39,613 nt of DNA from an uncultured Ruminococcus sp. (GCA_937872775.1 CALMUA010000091.1:1-39613); one strand, 5' to 3'. Shown: positions 9,310 through 18,054, counted from the stretch's first letter. Made by a program: numbers and translations. The notes: generated by a model not told the origin, from the letters alone.

Positions 9310-9453
9310 GCAACATGAGTTAACTATACACAGATGTGTAGTTTTTAATACAATTTTAAAGCAGTACGAACACTGTCTACTTCGGCTCGTGCTGCTATTC
9401 CCTCCTGCATCCACTTAACTCACCTCGACTTTCAAAAACTTTTAAACGAACAT
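9310..9453 (-). ncRNA. candidate structured leader (riboswitch-like) of mgtE
   Basis: The 250-nt mgtE leader contains a folded unit. An 8-bp long-range helix joins TGAGTTAA (9422-9415) with TTAACTCA (9322-9315). Inside it, GCAGCACGA (9395-9387) pairs with TCGTACTGC (9369-9361) with one mismatch, and TACACATCTGTGTA (near 9338-9325) forms a small hairpin. The purine-rich joining segment includes GGAGGGAATA, and the GCAG hairpin encloses GCCGAAG. Position and architecture suggest an Mg2+-responsive or other ligand-responsive RNA, but I do not see the conserved blocks of the M-box, the usual mgtE riboswitch. Confidence 0.5.
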
Positions 9454-9459
9454 GTTTAC

Positions 9460-9488
9460 ATTATACCATATTTCTTTTTAAATGTACA
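9460..9488 (-). promoter_or_regulatory. promoter of mgtE
   Basis: Minus-strand TATAAT (9460-9465) with a weak TGTACA -35 (9483-9488) and a 17-base spacer. The predicted start near 9453 makes the leader about 255 bases long. Confidence 0.6.
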
Positions 9489-9548
9489 TCTATTATAAAA
9501 TATTTTTTTATTTTTTTACTATGATAGCAAATTAAGTTTCAAATATGT

Positions 9549-9554
9549 TATAAT
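9549..9554 (+). promoter_or_regulatory. probable -10 element of the thi operon
   Basis: A perfect TATAAT lies 36 bases before the thiM start, with no convincing -35 box. The transcript would begin near 9561 and have a leader of only about 30 bases, too short for a TPP riboswitch; none of the THI-box motifs is visible in the divergent region. Confidence 0.45.
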
Positions 9555-9589
9555 ATTATTGTATACTTTGTATGAAAGGTCAAGTATTT

Positions 9590-10402
9590 ATGAAAAATAA
9601 AATAATAACACTTCTTGAAAATGTAAAAATCAAATCACCACTTGTACATAACATAACTAATTATGTTACAGTAAATGATTGTGCAAATGCTATCCTGGCT
9701 ATTGGTGCTTCGCCTGTAATGGCTGATTCAATTATGGAGGCAAGTGATATTACTTCTGTATCATCTTCTCTTGTAATTAATATCGGAACTCTTAATGAAT
9801 GCACAGTAGAATCAATGATCGCTTCAGGGAAAACAGCAAACAAGCTTGGGATACCTGTTATATTTGATCCTGTCGGTTCAGGAGCATCGCCATTCCGTAA
9901 TCATACTGTCAACAAAATTCTTGGGCAGGTTCATGTATCAGTCTTAAAAGGAAATCTATCAGAAATTGCTTTTATTGCAGGAATTGACTCAAAAACCAAA
10001 GGTGTTGATGCTTCGCTGGAATCACTCAATTACAACAGTGAGGAAATTGCAACAGAAGTTGCTGACAGATATGAATGTATAACTGCTATTACAGGAAATA
10101 TTGATGTCATTACCAATGGTCGTCAGACTGTAAAAATAATGAACGGACATCAGATGCTTTCACAGATTACCGGTACAGGATGTATGACTACTGCCCTGAT
10201 TGGAGCATTTGCCGGAGCTACAGATAATGATTATTTTACAGCAGCAGTTGCAGGGATTGCATCAATGGGAATAGCCGGCGAACTTGCATACGCAGAATCT
10301 GGTGCCTCAGGAACAGGGAGCTTCCGCATTTCAACAATTGATGCACTTAGTCTGCTAAATTCAAATATTATCGGGGAGATGCTTAAAATTGAACAAAAAT
10401 AA
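9590..10402 (+). CDS. thiM: hydroxyethylthiazole kinase
   Basis: ThiM phosphorylates 4-methyl-5-(2-hydroxyethyl)thiazole with ATP so that salvaged thiazole can enter thiamine synthesis. The 270-residue product matches the family in length and motifs: VHNITNYVTVNDCAN near the start, the conserved DPVGSGAS segment, and the anion-hole motif TGTGCMTTALIGAF near residue 200 with the catalytic cysteine. The ATG at 9590 was chosen because AAAGG lies ten bases upstream; an in-frame ATG at 9572 lacks a site. It is the first gene of thiM-thiE-thiD, a salvage set without thiC or thiG in the window. Confidence 0.95.
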   Translation: MKNKIITLLENVKIKSPLVHNITNYVTVNDCANAILAIGASPVMADSIMEASDITSVSSSLVINIGTLNECTVESMIASGKTANKLGIPVIFDPVGSGASPFRNHTVNKILGQVHVSVLKGNLSEIAFIAGIDSKTKGVDASLESLNYNSEEIATEVADRYECITAITGNIDVITNGRQTVKIMNGHQMLSQITGTGCMTTALIGAFAGATDNDYFTAAVAGIASMGIAGELAYAESGASGTGSFRISTIDALSLLNSNIIGEMLKIEQK

Positions 10403-11024
10403 TATTGACTATACTCTTTATCTCTGTACAGATCAGGATTTTATGAGTACTGACACTGTGGAGGAATGCGTTGAACTCGCTATAAAAGGCGGCTGCACTG
10501 TTGTACAGATACGCGAAAAAAATTGCTCATCACTTGAGTTTTACTATACAGCAATAAATGTTAAAAAAATTACAGACAAATACAAAATACCGCTTATTAT
10601 TAATGACCGTGCTGATATTGCAGCAGCAATAAATGCTGACGGAGTTCATGTCGGACAAAGTGATCTGCCTGTTGACGCAGTAAGAAAAATAATAGGAAAC
10701 GATAAAATAATAGGTGTATCAGCATCAACAGTTGATGAAGCAGTCAAAGCAGCCGCTGACGGAGCAGATTATCTTGGAGTTGGTGCAATGTTCCCTACAG
10801 GTACAAAAACAAATGCACATCCTGTAACAGTAGAAACCCTGAAATTAATAAGAAACAATGTAGATATACCTATTGTTGTAATAGGCGGCATAAAAAAAGA
10901 AAGAGCCGGCACATTTAAAGATACCGGAATAAATGGATTTGCTGTTGTTTCAGCTGTAGCAGCCCAAAAAGATATCACAGCAGCAGCTCAGGATCTTGTA
11001 AAGGCATTTAATGAAATCAAGTGA
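10389..11024 (+). CDS. thiE: thiamine-phosphate synthase
   Basis: ThiE joins thiazole phosphate and hydroxymethylpyrimidine diphosphate to give thiamine monophosphate. The 211-residue TIM barrel shows VQIREK, the LIINDR(A)D metal and substrate segment, DGVHVGQSDL, the GVSAST turn, the diphosphate-binding MFPTGTK loop and VVIGGI. Translation starts at a TTG at 10389, with GGGGAG ten bases upstream, so the gene overlaps the end of thiM by 14 bases. It overlaps the region of thiD's ribosome site, consistent with coupled translation of three consecutive pathway enzymes. Confidence 0.95.
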   Translation: MNKNNIDYTLYLCTDQDFMSTDTVEECVELAIKGGCTVVQIREKNCSSLEFYYTAINVKKITDKYKIPLIINDRADIAAAINADGVHVGQSDLPVDAVRKIIGNDKIIGVSASTVDEAVKAAADGADYLGVGAMFPTGTKTNAHPVTVETLKLIRNNVDIPIVVIGGIKKERAGTFKDTGINGFAVVSAVAAQKDITAAAQDLVKAFNEIK

Positions 11025-11035
11025 GGAATTATAAA

Positions 11036-11827
11036 ATGAAAAAAATACTATCAATAGCCGGAACAGACTGCAGCGGCGGTGCCGGAATGTCAGCAGATTA
11101 TAAAACAATTACTGCTCACAAAATGTTTGCTGAAGGAGTAATTACAGCAGTAGTTGCACAGAACACAACAGGAGTAAGGGCAATTTCAGAATGTACTTCT
11201 GAAATGGTAAGTGCACAGCTTGACTGTGTATTTGAAGATATTTTCCCTGATGCAGTCAAGATAGGCATGGTTTCATCTGTGCCACTCATAAAAATTATTG
11301 CACAAAAACTCAGATATTACAATGCTCAGAAAATAGTTATTGATCCGGTAATGGTATCTACAAGCGGCCACAAACTTCTGAAGGATGATGCAATAGAGTG
11401 TCTTACTAAAGAGCTTATTCCTCTTGCATCCGTAATAACTCCTAATATACCGGAAGCAGAAGTTTTAAGCGGCATTAATATAAAAAATGTTGATGATATT
11501 ATTAAAGCTGCAGAACTTATTTCGAAATTTTTCATTGGCGCTATACTGATAAAAGGTGGCCATAACCTTAACGATGCAAATGATTTTCTGTATATAAATA
11601 ATAATGAGTCGTTCTGGTTCAATGGCAAAAGAATTGACAATCCTAATACACATGGAACAGGCTGCACATTATCCGCAGCCATAGCATGCAATCTTGCAAA
11701 GGATCTTTCTCTTCCCGAAAGCATTAAAAATGCAAAAGAATATATATCAGGTGCACTTGGTTCAATGCTTGATCTGGGTAAAGGAAACGGTCCTCTGGAT
11801 CACTGCTTTTCAATAAGAGAGATTTAA
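11036..11827 (+). CDS. thiD: hydroxymethylpyrimidine/phosphomethylpyrimidine kinase
   Basis: ThiD phosphorylates hydroxymethylpyrimidine twice to supply ThiE. The 263-residue ribokinase-fold protein starts with the family motif SIAGTDCSGGAGMSAD, has the substrate-proximal QNTTGV segment, DPVM, and the anion-hole motif HGTGCTLSAAIA with the catalytic cysteine. The ATG at 11036 follows GAGG by nine bases; a GTG at 11021 that overlaps thiE is less likely. It ends the operon and is followed within a few bases by a strong bidirectional terminator. Confidence 0.95.
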   Translation: MKKILSIAGTDCSGGAGMSADYKTITAHKMFAEGVITAVVAQNTTGVRAISECTSEMVSAQLDCVFEDIFPDAVKIGMVSSVPLIKIIAQKLRYYNAQKIVIDPVMVSTSGHKLLKDDAIECLTKELIPLASVITPNIPEAEVLSGINIKNVDDIIKAAELISKFFIGAILIKGGHNLNDANDFLYINNNESFWFNGKRIDNPNTHGTGCTLSAAIACNLAKDLSLPESIKNAKEYISGALGSMLDLGKGNGPLDHCFSIREI

Positions 11828-11832
11828 CTTAC

Positions 11833-11872
11833 AAAAATACCCTCACTTTTCTATAAAAGTGAGGGTATTTTT
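11833..11872. terminator. bidirectional terminator between thiD and telA
   Basis: An 18-bp perfect stem (AAAAATACCCTCACTTTT with its complement) around a four-base loop, with A and T tracts built into the arms. It serves the plus-strand thi operon and the converging minus-strand tel operon. Confidence 0.9.
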
Positions 11873-11893
11873 ACTGATTATTAGTAATAAATT

Positions 11894-12997
11894 TTATCGG
11901 TAATTTGCATCTTTAAGCATTTTAAATTCATGTACTGCGTGATCCATACTTTCAAGTGCCTGCGCCCTATAACCACTGATAACATCCAATGCTTCAAATG
12001 TTTCTTCAAATGCAGTTTTCAGTGACTCAATTGATACACTTCCTGCTCCGGCTGCTGTCTGTGCTATCGCTGTTCCCTGCTGATTTAAAAGAGTTGCTGT
12101 TCCTGTCATAATACTGTCAGTCATTTTACCGAGTGACTGAATTTTTTTTAAAACAAGCTTTTGATTATACAATGAACCTGCAACAATTACTGCTGTTTTC
12201 AGTGCTGTTATTGTCACAGTTTTTGCACGGTCAATTCCTCTTATTAACTCTTTATTATTTTTGAGCAGGACTTCTATTGATACTATTCCCTGCTGATTTA
12301 CAATAAGCAGCTGATTAAGGTCAAACAGACGCTGTTGTAAAGGATAAAGTATTTCTTCGGAAATAAATTTATATTTTTCTTCGTCAATATTGTTAGCGGA
12401 TGAATTCTGAAGAATTTTTGTGATTTCATCATTCATCTGAGCTCCAAGTTCAATTTCTTTACTGAGTCTTGATGTTATTTTTTTTAATGACATTTCTTCT
12501 ATTTCAAGAGTAACATTATCATTTTTGAGTATTGATCTTCCATTGTCAAGTGTACGGATAATATTATCAATACTTTCATCCGCCCTGCGATACTTTTCAA
12601 AATATGCTTTCATAGGATTAAATATCTTTCCTAAGATACCTGATGCACCAAAATCAATATCACCAGGATCAAGCTTTTTCATTTCTGTGTTAAGTGATAA
12701 AAGTCCGGAAATAATGCTGCTGCTCCCTCCCCAGATATTATCTATACCCATAAATTTCGACTGAAGAATTGTATTTTTATCTGCAGACATTTTCATCGTT
12801 TCCATGCCGAAATCATCAATTGATTTTACAATCTGGTGACGTTCCTCAAGAGAATTCAAATCAAGATTAGTAATTGATTCTGTATTTATTTTAGTCATAT
12901 TGATCAGTTCTGATTTTTCCGTGTCAGTAGGCAAAATTTCTTCAGCAACCTGGACTTTTATTTTCTGAGCATCAGCTGTTTCCATAGAGAATCCCAT
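11894..12997 (-). CDS. telA: TelA/YaaN family protein (toxic anion resistance family)
   Basis: A 367-residue cytosolic protein of the TelA family, named for tellurite resistance, though its biochemical role is unknown and many members serve envelope stress. Seen here: a disordered N-terminus, a long helical body, and the characteristic segment LYNQKLVLKKIQSLGKMTDSI-like near residue 290 followed by the C-terminal helix pair. No membrane helix. The ATG at 12997 has AAAGGAGA nine bases upstream. It is the last gene of an operon with an XpaC-like protein and a VWA protein; the xpaC-yaaN pairing is also known from Bacillus subtilis, which supports the assignment. Confidence 0.88.
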   Translation of the reverse strand: MGFSMETADAQKIKVQVAEEILPTDTEKSELINMTKINTESITNLDLNSLEERHQIVKSIDDFGMETMKMSADKNTILQSKFMGIDNIWGGSSSIISGLLSLNTEMKKLDPGDIDFGASGILGKIFNPMKAYFEKYRRADESIDNIIRTLDNGRSILKNDNVTLEIEEMSLKKITSRLSKEIELGAQMNDEITKILQNSSANNIDEEKYKFISEEILYPLQQRLFDLNQLLIVNQQGIVSIEVLLKNNKELIRGIDRAKTVTITALKTAVIVAGSLYNQKLVLKKIQSLGKMTDSIMTGTATLLNQQGTAIAQTAAGAGSVSIESLKTAFEETFEALDVISGYRAQALESMDHAVHEFKMLKDANYR

Positions 12998-13012
12998 ATT
13001 TTTAATTCTCCT

Positions 13013-14701
13013 TTACATCTGTGCATTAAATAAATTTTTAAGCTGATAAACAACATCATCAGAATCTGCATTTATACTTGCTGCTTCGTTTATGTTCGAA
13101 ATTTTATCCAAAGCAGAAATATCTGCATTATATCCGATTGTATAAACAGGAACCTTAAGTGCTTCAAGAATTCCCTGAGCATCACTCAGGTCATTTCCTA
13201 TATTTGTTTCTCCGTCACTGAGAACAAACAACATAGGTTTTATATCAGGATTTTGGTTTTTTTCATTCATGAGCATATTTAGTGCGACAAGTATTGCATC
13301 AAATGTAGCTGTACTTCCGCTGGCATCAAGGTCAGTTACTGCTCCGGCAAAAAGTGACCTCTGATTTATATCAAATTTTGCAATAGGGAGATTGACATAT
13401 ACATCTGTTGCGTATGTTACAAGGCCGACTGAATTATCAGAATTTATGTATTGAGCACCATTTAAAAGTGATCTTTTAAGCTCATTAAGCGGTTCACCAA
13501 GCATGCTTCCGGAAATATCAGCAACAAACACTGCTGTTATCGGTTTTCCTCCGTCTTTATTTTCCTTCCACAGATGCTGTGCCTGAATAAGCGTATCGCC
13601 TGAAACATCAGGAACTTCGGAAATATAATTATCAGGATAATCAAATCCGTATTTTACTGCAAGCTGCTGATATTCATCCTTTTCACAGAATTCAAGAAAT
13701 TCATCTGTGATCTGCTTCTTCTGAGATGATAAATTTCCTATTGAATAAACCGGACTGTTGTGTTCTACTCCGAATGGAGTAAAAATATAGCTTCCACGCA
13801 AATCAGCAGAATTTATGTATGTCTGATATTCCATGATAAATCCGTCAAGAACTCCTGATTTGGCTGACTCCCTCATCTGGAGAGTTGTATAAGCCACAAA
13901 AGGAACATTTGACTGAAATGATTCAAAACCTGAAACTGCTGTATCACTAAGTGGATCTTTAGGATCAAAATTAAGAAGTGTTGATATCAGAAAGTTCAGA
14001 CCTGTTGCACTTGCAAAAGGATTTGTGTATCCCATTGATATTTCGCTGTCTGCTGTTGCCTGGGTTATTGTTTTCATATTTATTGAACCATACTTGTCAA
14101 TAAGTTCATTATGTTTTTTCTTTGAAAGCAGAACACCAGCAACATTTTCAAGCAGTTTTTCCTCTTCAAGATTTATTGTAACTCCATTTGACTTTAACAT
14201 TTCACCCCATAGTTCATTGGATGGAGTATATAAATCCGGTTTATATTTTCCAGACGAGATATAGTCCATTCCCATTCCTGATGCGATTGGACGGACTGCA
14301 ACAGAAACTTTTTGTCCATCAACAATTATACCTGAACCGTTAAATGCTTCAGCTACGTCGTTAAGCCATCCGTCATTTTCTTCACCTGATTTTTCAGTTG
14401 ATGAAAATATCTCAATATATGTATCTGTTGTATTTTCAACGCTAAGAGGATATTTTGATATATCCGGAAGTTCTTCTTCAAGTGATGAGGCATCAAGTTC
14501 CACTTGCTCTTTTCTTGCCTCAACGTTGCTGACATTTATTTTCGATACCTTTTTCTCCAACGATTTCATAGCTTTTTCAGATGAAATTGCAGAGTCAGAT
14601 TTTCCTATATTCTTTGTTATAGAAAGACCTGCTGCTATTCCGCCAAACATAAGCACAGCAATACCTGCAAATGCACCTATTACTTTAGTGTTTTTTTCCA
14701 T
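13013..14701 (-). CDS. membrane-anchored solute-binding-like/VWA domain protein
   Basis: A 562-residue protein with one N-terminal membrane helix (about residues 8-28, no lipobox cysteine), so the bulk is probably extracellular. Residues 75-370 resemble an extracellular solute-binding domain (segments such as IASGMGMDYISSGKYKPD and a YTSNPFA-type hinge region). Residues 380-562 form a von Willebrand A domain with an intact MIDAS motif DISGS, the downstream threonine in the SGSTATFD segment and LSDGETN. It likely binds a ligand or partner protein in a metal-dependent way. GGGGAGA lies eight bases before the ATG. Situated between XpaC-like and TelA genes with 14-15-base gaps, it may be the sensor or scaffold of that stress module (inference). 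Confidence 0.82.
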   Translation of the reverse strand: MEKNTKVIGAFAGIAVLMFGGIAAGLSITKNIGKSDSAISSEKAMKSLEKKVSKINVSNVEARKEQVELDASSLEEELPDISKYPLSVENTTDTYIEIFSSTEKSGEENDGWLNDVAEAFNGSGIIVDGQKVSVAVRPIASGMGMDYISSGKYKPDLYTPSNELWGEMLKSNGVTINLEEEKLLENVAGVLLSKKKHNELIDKYGSINMKTITQATADSEISMGYTNPFASATGLNFLISTLLNFDPKDPLSDTAVSGFESFQSNVPFVAYTTLQMRESAKSGVLDGFIMEYQTYINSADLRGSYIFTPFGVEHNSPVYSIGNLSSQKKQITDEFLEFCEKDEYQQLAVKYGFDYPDNYISEVPDVSGDTLIQAQHLWKENKDGGKPITAVFVADISGSMLGEPLNELKRSLLNGAQYINSDNSVGLVTYATDVYVNLPIAKFDINQRSLFAGAVTDLDASGSTATFDAILVALNMLMNEKNQNPDIKPMLFVLSDGETNIGNDLSDAQGILEALKVPVYTIGYNADISALDKISNINEAASINADSDDVVYQLKNLFNAQM

Positions 14702-14715
14702 ATTAATATTCTCCC

Positions 14716-15465
14716 CTAATCCCTATAAAGCTTAGTCTGCTCTATAAGTTCATTTATTTTCTTTATAGCATCCAGATTTTCAATTTCATTTTCCGATTTG
14801 TCATCAAGTTTTGATACTTCAAGCAATAAACTATCAAGTTTTAATAAAATATTCTCGTTATTATCTATTTTATTATTTACATAACTAATGTGTTCCTCAT
14901 ATATTTTCATTTTTGCATTAATAGCATCACTTGTAAGTCCTTTTAATTTTCCATTTTTAACACTTGTGTATTCATTATAATCAAAAATAATTAATCTGTT
15001 AATTATTCCTCTTAAATTTCCATAAAAGAGATCTGTTACTGACACTATTATCTGCTGAAATCTTGCATAACTCATTTCTGCAGATGAAAACTCCTGTTGA
15101 AGGAGCGTTGTAAGAGTGGCTTTTTTCTGTTTTAATCTTTCTACCTGATTAATAGCAAGTTCTATATTGTCATTGAAGATTTTTTTATTTAGATTCTGCT
15201 TTAATGCTCCTACATAATCATGTTCTTCTATGAGATTTTCTTCTTTGTAAACTGCTATTTTCTCCGGTGCCGTAATAATTTTATAATTGCCATAAAAAAA
15301 AGCCAATGTGCTCATACCAAGAGTAGTAATACTTAACGCTGCTGTAATAACATTTCCGCTAAGAACAGAAAATCCAAGAATACCTTTTGAAAATACTATT
15401 ACATTTGCAGCAGCTATTCCTCCATTGAGACTAATAAACTTTGCTATTTTTTTGTTTGGAAACAA
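14716..15465 (-). CDS. XpaC-like membrane protein
   Basis: A 249-residue protein with two N-terminal membrane helices (GGIAAANVIVFSKGILG and the VITAALSITTLGMSTLAFFYG region) followed by a long cytosolic coiled coil. This layout, together with the downstream telA gene, fits the XpaC family (named for 5-bromo-4-chloroindolyl phosphate hydrolysis; true role unclear). Sequence similarity itself is weak, so the call leans on topology and neighbourhood. The start is a TTG at 15465, eight bases after a perfect GGGAGGT site; an upstream ATG in frame would lie within or before the promoter. First gene of the three-gene operon. Confidence 0.65.
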   Translation of the reverse strand: MFPNKKIAKFISLNGGIAAANVIVFSKGILGFSVLSGNVITAALSITTLGMSTLAFFYGNYKIITAPEKIAVYKEENLIEEHDYVGALKQNLNKKIFNDNIELAINQVERLKQKKATLTTLLQQEFSSAEMSYARFQQIIVSVTDLFYGNLRGIINRLIIFDYNEYTSVKNGKLKGLTSDAINAKMKIYEEHISYVNNKIDNNENILLKLDSLLLEVSKLDDKSENEIENLDAIKKINELIEQTKLYRD

Positions 15466-15508
15466 CCGGATTACCTCCCTATGAAATATTTTAAACACTG
15501 ATATTATA

Positions 15509-15537
15509 ATTATATCATATTTTTTTTTAAGAGGCAA
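15509..15537 (-). promoter_or_regulatory. promoter of the xpaC-VWA-telA operon
   Basis: Minus-strand TTGCCT (15532-15537) and TATAAT (15509-15514) with a 17-base spacer. The start near 15502 leaves a short leader to the TTG start codon at 15465. Confidence 0.65.
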
Positions 15538-15610
15538 TTATTTTTACATATCTGCATACGGATTCCTGAAAATCTATAAAATTATTACAATTAAATTATC
15601 AGTAATTTCT

Positions 15611-15646
15611 AAAAAAATGCTGCAACATGTAAGTATGTTGCAGCAT
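15611..15646 (-). terminator. intrinsic terminator of the uvrA-like gene
   Basis: A 12-bp perfect stem, ATGCTGCAACAT with its complement, around a six-base loop, followed by seven U residues on the minus strand. It begins 12 bases past the stop codon. Confidence 0.9.
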
Positions 15647-15657
15647 AAGTATCAGTA

Positions 15658-17925
15658 TTAATTTTCAAATTTATATAAAAGAGATTTTTTAAAATATTTT
15701 GCGGTAATTGTGTCAGAGCCATTTACCATTTCATGAGGTGTTCCGGTAAACACAACTTCTCCGCCGCCTGTTCCTCCGTCAGGTCCGATATCAATAATAT
15801 AATCCGCCTGTTTCATAACATCAAGATTGTGTTCAATGATAATTACAGTATTACCGCGTTTTACAAAACCGTCAAGCAGCTTCATAATATTCTTTATATC
15901 AGAAGCGTGCAAACCTGTAGTCGGTTCATCCAAAACATATATATTACCCTTTTTATCAAGGTATTTGGCAAGCTTGATTCTCTGACGTTCACCACCCGAA
16001 AGAGTCGAGAGAGGCTGACCGAGTGAAAGGTATGAAAGACCTACTTCTATCATTGCTTTAAGATATTTCTGAATTTTCTTATTATCCTTGAAAAAGTCGG
16101 CCGCTTCCTGTGCTGACATATTAAGAATATCAACAATATTTTTACCATTATAACAATATGACAATGCCTGACTGCTGTATCTGTTTCCTTCACATTCCTC
16201 ACAAACTGTTGTAACCGGATCCATAAAAACAAGCTCAGTCACAATTAATCCTTTTCCCTTACATAAAGGACATGCACCCTTGCTGTTAAATGAAAAGAGT
16301 GAAGCTTCAACATTATTTTCAGAAGCAATAAGCTTACGTATATCATCAAAGAATCCAAGAAATGTTGCAGGGGTTGAACGTCCTGTTGCTGTTACTGGAG
16401 ATTGATCTACAAGTACAACACGGTCTTCATACTCATGTGCAAATACATCTCTTATGAGTGTACTTTTTCCTGAACCTGCTACGCCTGTTACAACAGTAAG
16501 TACATTTAAAGGAATATCAACAGATACATTCTTCAGATTATGAAGATCTGCGTTTTGAATATGCAGAAACTGCTTTCCGATACGTGGGTTTGATTTTATC
16601 TGTATATTTTCATTCATTGCATCGCCTGTAAGCGTTCCTGAGGTAAGTAGTTTCTCATAACTTCCCTGAAACAGAATCTGACCCCCGTTTATTCCGGCCA
16701 TAGGGCCTACATCTATTACTTCGTCGGCAATACTGATAACATCTTTATCATGTTCAACAACGAGGACCGTATTTCCTTTATCTCGCAGATCCTTAAGAAG
16801 CTTTGTCATACGATGAACATCACGTAGATGCATTCCGGTGCTTGGCTCGTCAAATATGTATATCATTCCTGTAAGTGAACTACCCATATAACGTACAAGT
16901 TTAAGTCGCTGAGCTTCCCCTCCTGAAAGAGAGGATGTCTCTCTGTTCATAAAAAGATACGTAAGTCCAATATCTATCATTCTTGTAAGTGAAGCTAAAA
17001 GTGAATCAACTACTGTTTTTCCTCGTGAGTCATTAACCCCGGCCAATACTTCACGAAGCTGTGAAAATTCCATGTCACACATCTCCGAAATATTATATCC
17101 GTTTATTTTACATGAAAGTGCGGTAGGATTAAGACGTTTTCCATGACAGCATGGACATTCTTTCTGCTTTATCAGTTCTGACGCTCTGTTCTGAAGTGCA
17201 TCACTTTTTTCTGATAAATCTCTTTTGAGCAGCAAACGGGAACAGTGATTATACAAACCCTCCACATGCTTATCGATACGCTCGCCATCCTTTTCTTCAG
17301 CTCCGTACAACATAATATTACGCTCTCTCTGAGTATAATCCTTCCACTTTTTATCCGGATCAAAAAGTCCAGAATCATAATACTGCTGCCAGTACCAGCT
17401 TCCGGGCTTAAACAATGTCATGTCTGTCATGCCTTTATTCCATGTTCCTTCAGGTATAAAAACCGATTCAATATCAAGTTCTGTTATTTTTCCAAGTCCT
17501 GAGCATTCGGTACACATGCCATTAGGATTATTGAAAGAGAAAAACGAGGCGGTTCCTGTGTATGGGGTACCTATTCTGGAAAACAATACACGAAGCATTG
17601 AATACATTTCGCTTATTGTTCCAACAGTTGATCGTGCGTTTCCTCCTAATGAACTCTGATCTATTACTACTGATGCTGATAAATTTTCAATAAGATCTGC
17701 TTTTGGTTTTTTGTGCTTTGGCAGTCTGTTTCTTACAAATGCCGGATATGTTTCATTCATTTGCCGCTGACTTTCAGCTGCAATTGTATCAAATACAATA
17801 CTTGATTTTCCTGATCCTGATACTCCTGTAAATACAACAATCTTTTCCTTTGGAATATCAATCGAAACGTTTTTCAGGTTATTCTCGTTTAACTTCCTTA
17901 TAATTATTTTTTCCTTATGTGGCAT
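15658..17925 (-). CDS. short UvrA-like ABC protein (UvrA2/drug-resistance type)
   Basis: A 755-residue tandem-ABC ATPase of the UvrA superfamily, soluble and DNA-associated. Both nucleotide-binding halves are complete: P-loops GVSGSGKSS and GVAGSGKST, signature motifs LSGGEAQR and LSGGERQR, and Walker B FDEPSTG and LDEPTTG. Zinc-finger cysteines occur as CTECSG, CPCCHG, CPLCKG and CEECEG. True UvrA is about 940 residues; the missing length corresponds to the UvrB-interaction and insertion regions, so this is the paralogue class that includes drug-resistance proteins such as Streptomyces DrrC. A purine-rich GAAAGTGAG precedes the ATG. It is a single-gene unit next to the biosynthetic operon, where a self-protection role is conceivable but unproven. 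Confidence 0.88.
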   Translation of the reverse strand: MPHKEKIIIRKLNENNLKNVSIDIPKEKIVVFTGVSGSGKSSIVFDTIAAESQRQMNETYPAFVRNRLPKHKKPKADLIENLSASVVIDQSSLGGNARSTVGTISEMYSMLRVLFSRIGTPYTGTASFFSFNNPNGMCTECSGLGKITELDIESVFIPEGTWNKGMTDMTLFKPGSWYWQQYYDSGLFDPDKKWKDYTQRERNIMLYGAEEKDGERIDKHVEGLYNHCSRLLLKRDLSEKSDALQNRASELIKQKECPCCHGKRLNPTALSCKINGYNISEMCDMEFSQLREVLAGVNDSRGKTVVDSLLASLTRMIDIGLTYLFMNRETSSLSGGEAQRLKLVRYMGSSLTGMIYIFDEPSTGMHLRDVHRMTKLLKDLRDKGNTVLVVEHDKDVISIADEVIDVGPMAGINGGQILFQGSYEKLLTSGTLTGDAMNENIQIKSNPRIGKQFLHIQNADLHNLKNVSVDIPLNVLTVVTGVAGSGKSTLIRDVFAHEYEDRVVLVDQSPVTATGRSTPATFLGFFDDIRKLIASENNVEASLFSFNSKGACPLCKGKGLIVTELVFMDPVTTVCEECEGNRYSSQALSYCYNGKNIVDILNMSAQEAADFFKDNKKIQKYLKAMIEVGLSYLSLGQPLSTLSGGERQRIKLAKYLDKKGNIYVLDEPTTGLHASDIKNIMKLLDGFVKRGNTVIIIEHNLDVMKQADYIIDIGPDGGTGGGEVVFTGTPHEMVNGSDTITAKYFKKSLLYKFEN

Positions 17926-17958
17926 TTTTTCTTTCTCACTTTCATTTAATGTACAATC

Positions 17959-17987
17959 ATTATATCATAATCAGGAAAAAAATACAC
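17959..17987 (-). promoter_or_regulatory. probable promoter of the uvrA-like gene
   Basis: A perfect minus-strand TATAAT (17959-17964) with a poor -35 (GTGTAT, 17982-17987) at 17-base spacing. The start codon is about 25 bases downstream of the expected transcription start. Confidence 0.4.
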
Positions 17988-18054
17988 GACTTTTTTTGCT
18001 CTTTGATGTCACCGGTTACGTTTATAATAATTCACATTGAAAGCCTGCTCATTT

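Noticed and set aside
9310..9453. M-box (ykoK) magnesium riboswitch upstream of mgtE
   Set aside because: Expected by position, but the conserved GUUAGGUGAGGCUCC, GCUGCUGCC and GACGCCAAUGGGU blocks are not present; only a short AGGTGAG match occurs. Reported as an unassigned structured leader.
9198..9589. TPP riboswitch for thiM
   Set aside because: No CUGAGA or ACCUGAUCUGG-like segments on the plus strand, and the inferred leader is only about 30 bases.
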